A stretch of DNA of 64,000 nucleotides, from contig CAVZKP010000016.1 of NCBI GenBank assembly GCA_963775875.1, forward strand, positions 1 through 64,000, in the 5' to 3' direction. The stretch comes from AP-15 sp963775875 (GTDB lineage Bacteria > Pseudomonadota > Alphaproteobacteria > ATCC43930 > CGMCC-115725). Positions within the stretch are counted from its first letter, which is position 1; every line of letters starts with the position of its first letter. Below the pieces are notes generated by a model. The model did not search any database, was not told the DNA's origin, and saw nothing but the letters and a program-made list of their open reading frames with translations. Positions 62,032-64,000 of the stretch are shown here, piece by piece. The position numbers and the translations under genes were made by a program.

Positions 62032-63544
62032 GACACGACCCCGACACGTCCGCCAGCCCGGCCCCGATCCGGCCCCCGATCCGCCCGGGGCGCAACGCTG
62101 CCGGCTTTGGCGACAGGCGTGCGACCAGATCGCTCAGATGGGCCATCGGCACCGTGGTCAGCCCCGCCCCGCCGGCGGTCCCGCGAATCCTTCCGCCGCG
62201 GCTCGGGACCCACGCCTCGGCAAAGCCGAGCTTGGCCGCCTCCTTGAGCCGGGCTTCGCTATGGCCGACCGGGCGCACCTCGCCCGACAGCGCGATTTCG
62301 CCGAAGACGACGGAATCGCCGGGGACCGGCGTCTCGCCCAGCGCCGAGAGCAAAGCCGCCGCGACCGCCAGATCCGCCGCCGGCTCGACGATGCGCAAGC
62401 CGCCGGCGATGTTCAGATAGATGTCGTTGGCGCCGACCGAGAGCCCGCAGCGCGCATCGAGCACCGCGGTGATCATGGCGAGCCGGGTGCCGTCCCAGCC
62501 GACCACCGCCCGCCGCGGGGTCCCGAGCAGCGCCGGGGCGACCAAGGCCTGAACCTCGACCAGTACCGGGCGGGTCCCCTCGATGCCGGCGAACACCGCC
62601 GAGCCGCTGAGCGGTCCGGACCCGGCGGCGCCGGGCAAATCATCGCCCTCGGCGCCGGCTGTCTCCGGCCCCGCCCCCTGCCGCCCGCCGAGGAACAGTG
62701 CCGAGGGGTTCGGCACCTCGACCAGCCCGCGGTCGCTCATCTCGAACACGCCGATCTCGTCGGTGGCGCCAAAGCGGTTCTTGACCGCACGCAGGATGCG
62801 GAACCGATGCCCACGCTCGCCCTCGAAATACAAGACGGTGTCGACCATGTGCTCGAGCACGCGCGGCCCGGCGATGACCCCTTCCTTGGTCACATGGCCG
62901 ACAAGGACCAGCACGAAGCCGCGCTGCTTGGCGACCCGGATCAATTCCTGCGCCGCCCCGCGCACCTGGCTGACGGTGCCGGGCGAACTGTCGAGCGTAT
63001 CGAGATACATCGTCTGGATCGAATTGATGACTACCAGATCGGGCGCGTCGATGCGGTCGAGCGACGCCAGGATGTCGCGCACATTGCTGGCCGCGGCCAG
63101 CTGCACCGGGCTCGCCGCGACCCCGAGCCGCAGGGCGCGCAGGCGCACCTGGTCGATTGCCTCCTCGCCGGTGATGTAGGCGGCGCTCGCCGGCTTTCCC
63201 GCGGCCGAGGCGATCGCCGCGGCGGCCTGCAACAGCAAGGTCGATTTGCCGATGCCGGGATCGCCGCCGACCAGGATCGCCGAGCCCGAGACGAACCCGC
63301 CGCCGCACACCCGGTCGAGTTCGGCGATGCCGGTCACCCGGCGCGGCGGCAGCAGGCTCGGCCCGGTCAGCCCGACAAAATCGAGGGTGCGGCCGCCCTG
63401 GCGGTCGAGGCCTTTGGGCAGGCCCTCGCGCGGCAATTCCTCGATCAGGCTGTTCCAGGCGCCGCAGCCGTCGCAGCGGCCGGTCCATTTGGGGTGGACC
63501 GCCCCGCAGCGCTGGCAGACAAACCTCGCCTGTGCCCGCGCCAT
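62028..63544 (-). CDS. radA: DNA repair protein RadA (3' end probably frameshifted)
   Basis: RadA with an N-terminal C4 zinc finger (C-Q-R-C-G-A-V-H-P-K-W-T-G-R-C-D-G-C-G), Walker A G-D-P-G-I-G-K-S-T, the K-N-R-F-G motif and a C-terminal Lon-like domain. It processes recombination intermediates. The start ATG has AGGAGTGAGCCG before it. The family normally ends soon after H-L-S-D-L-V-A-R-L (near 62110), but this frame has no stop until 61532, running under cvpA in another frame. The neighbouring frame stops with TGA at 62028-62030, overlapping the cvpA GTG, so a one-base indel at 62050-62110 is likely. The end given assumes that. Confidence 0.85.
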
Positions 63545-63586
63545 CGGCTCACTCCTGCCGGCTGGGGCGACAGACGAGAGCCGCGA

Positions 63587-64000
63587 TCATACGGCGCGGA
63601 CCTCCATCCGGATCGGCCCTTCGGCGCGGCCGTTGATGAACTGGTCGACAAACGGGTCGCCGGAACGGTCGATCTCCGCCGCCGGTCCGTGCCAGACGAT
63701 CCGTCCCTTGTGCAGCATCGCGATCCGATCGGCGATCTTGCGGGCGCTGACCATGTCGTGGGTGATCGAGACCGCGGTGGCGCCCAGTTCGCGCACGCAT
63801 TTCAGGATCAGGTTATTGATCACATCGGCCATGATCGGGTCGAGGCCGGTGGTCGGCTCGTCGAAGAAGATCACCTCTGGATCGGCAGCGACCGCGCGCG
63901 CCAAGGCCACCCGCTTTTGCATGCCGCCGGAAAGCTCGGCCGGCCGCAGCTCGGCGACATCGCGGCCGAGCCCGACCGCGGCGAGCTTTGTCAGCGCGAT
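63587..64000 (-). CDS. mlaF: ABC transporter ATP-binding protein, MlaF-like (5' part beyond the window)
   Basis: 138 residues of the C-terminal part of an ABC ATPase. The signature L-S-G-G-M-Q-K-R-V, Walker B E-V-I-F-F-D-E-P-T-T-G-L-D-P-I and the H-loop S-I-T-H-D-M-V-S-A are present, and the G-M-Q-K-R / T-G-L-D-P-I-x-A-x-V-I pattern is that of MlaF in the phospholipid-transport system. Walker A lies outside the window. The C-terminus F-I-N-G-R-A-E-G-P-I fits MlaF too. Confidence 0.88.
   Translation of the reverse strand: MALTKLAAVGLGRDVAELRPAELSGGMQKRVALARAVAADPEVIFFDEPTTGLDPIMADVINNLILKCVRELGATAVSITHDMVSARKIADRIAMLHKGRIVWHGPAAEIDRSGDPFVDQFINGRAEGPIRMEVRAV

Overview
The window looks like part of an alphaproteobacterial chromosome. 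The support is a divK-pleD pair, an EipB/DUF1849 protein, Rhodospirillales/Rhizobiales-style gene orders (radA-cvpA-purF and TPR protein-bamB-der), a FixL/FixJ-like sensor-regulator pair and polyhydroxybutyrate genes (phaB plus a phasin). The genus cannot be named from sequence alone.

The window splits into two halves. Positions 1 to about 34 kb are a loose accessory mosaic. They hold a YVTN beta-propeller gene, a nest of interrupted insertion sequences (IS6 in IS256 in IS701, about 2.6-5.0 kb), and an AT-rich segment (about 5.9-9.1 kb) with a rolling-circle HUH Rep-like gene, a ribbon-helix-helix gene, hairpin-forming repeats and a molybdenum-carrier-like (SLOG) gene. Further along are decayed IS6, IS1634 and IS4 copies, broken genes (alpha/beta hydrolase, recD2, DUF2130), signalling genes (PTS EIIA, a FixL/FixJ-like pair, a membrane diguanylate cyclase, a LuxR regulator, SixA), PHB genes, a divergent DUF885 peptidase and POT peptide transporter, and an intact IS66-family element with a perfect target duplication. 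The mosaic ends near a 3' half of a tRNA-Lys gene followed by a TraD/MobC-like mobilisation gene, as expected at the scar of an integrative element.

Positions about 34-64 kb are high-GC core chromosome with tightly packed genes. In order they are a PGRS-like glycine-rich secreted protein, an amidohydrolase, rplM-rpsI, two LLM flavin oxidoreductases, a TIM-barrel epimerase-like gene, hyuA (frameshifted) and hyuB, then pleD/divK, a ROK sugar kinase overlapping dinB, eipB, aspS, a YfgM-like TPR protein, bamB, der, and a minus-strand run of mlaF (cut by the window edge), radA, cvpA, purF and an SDR gene. The radA reading frame has no stop before cvpA and runs far into it in another frame, which suggests a small indel at its 3' end.

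The most interesting unexplained signals are the HUH Rep/RHH/hairpin segment at about 6-8.5 kb, a dispersed structured repeat with a compensatory base change (21.4 kb and 30.8 kb), the small papain-like protein at 24.8 kb with its tiny upstream ORF, and the overlapping small genes at about 2 kb.
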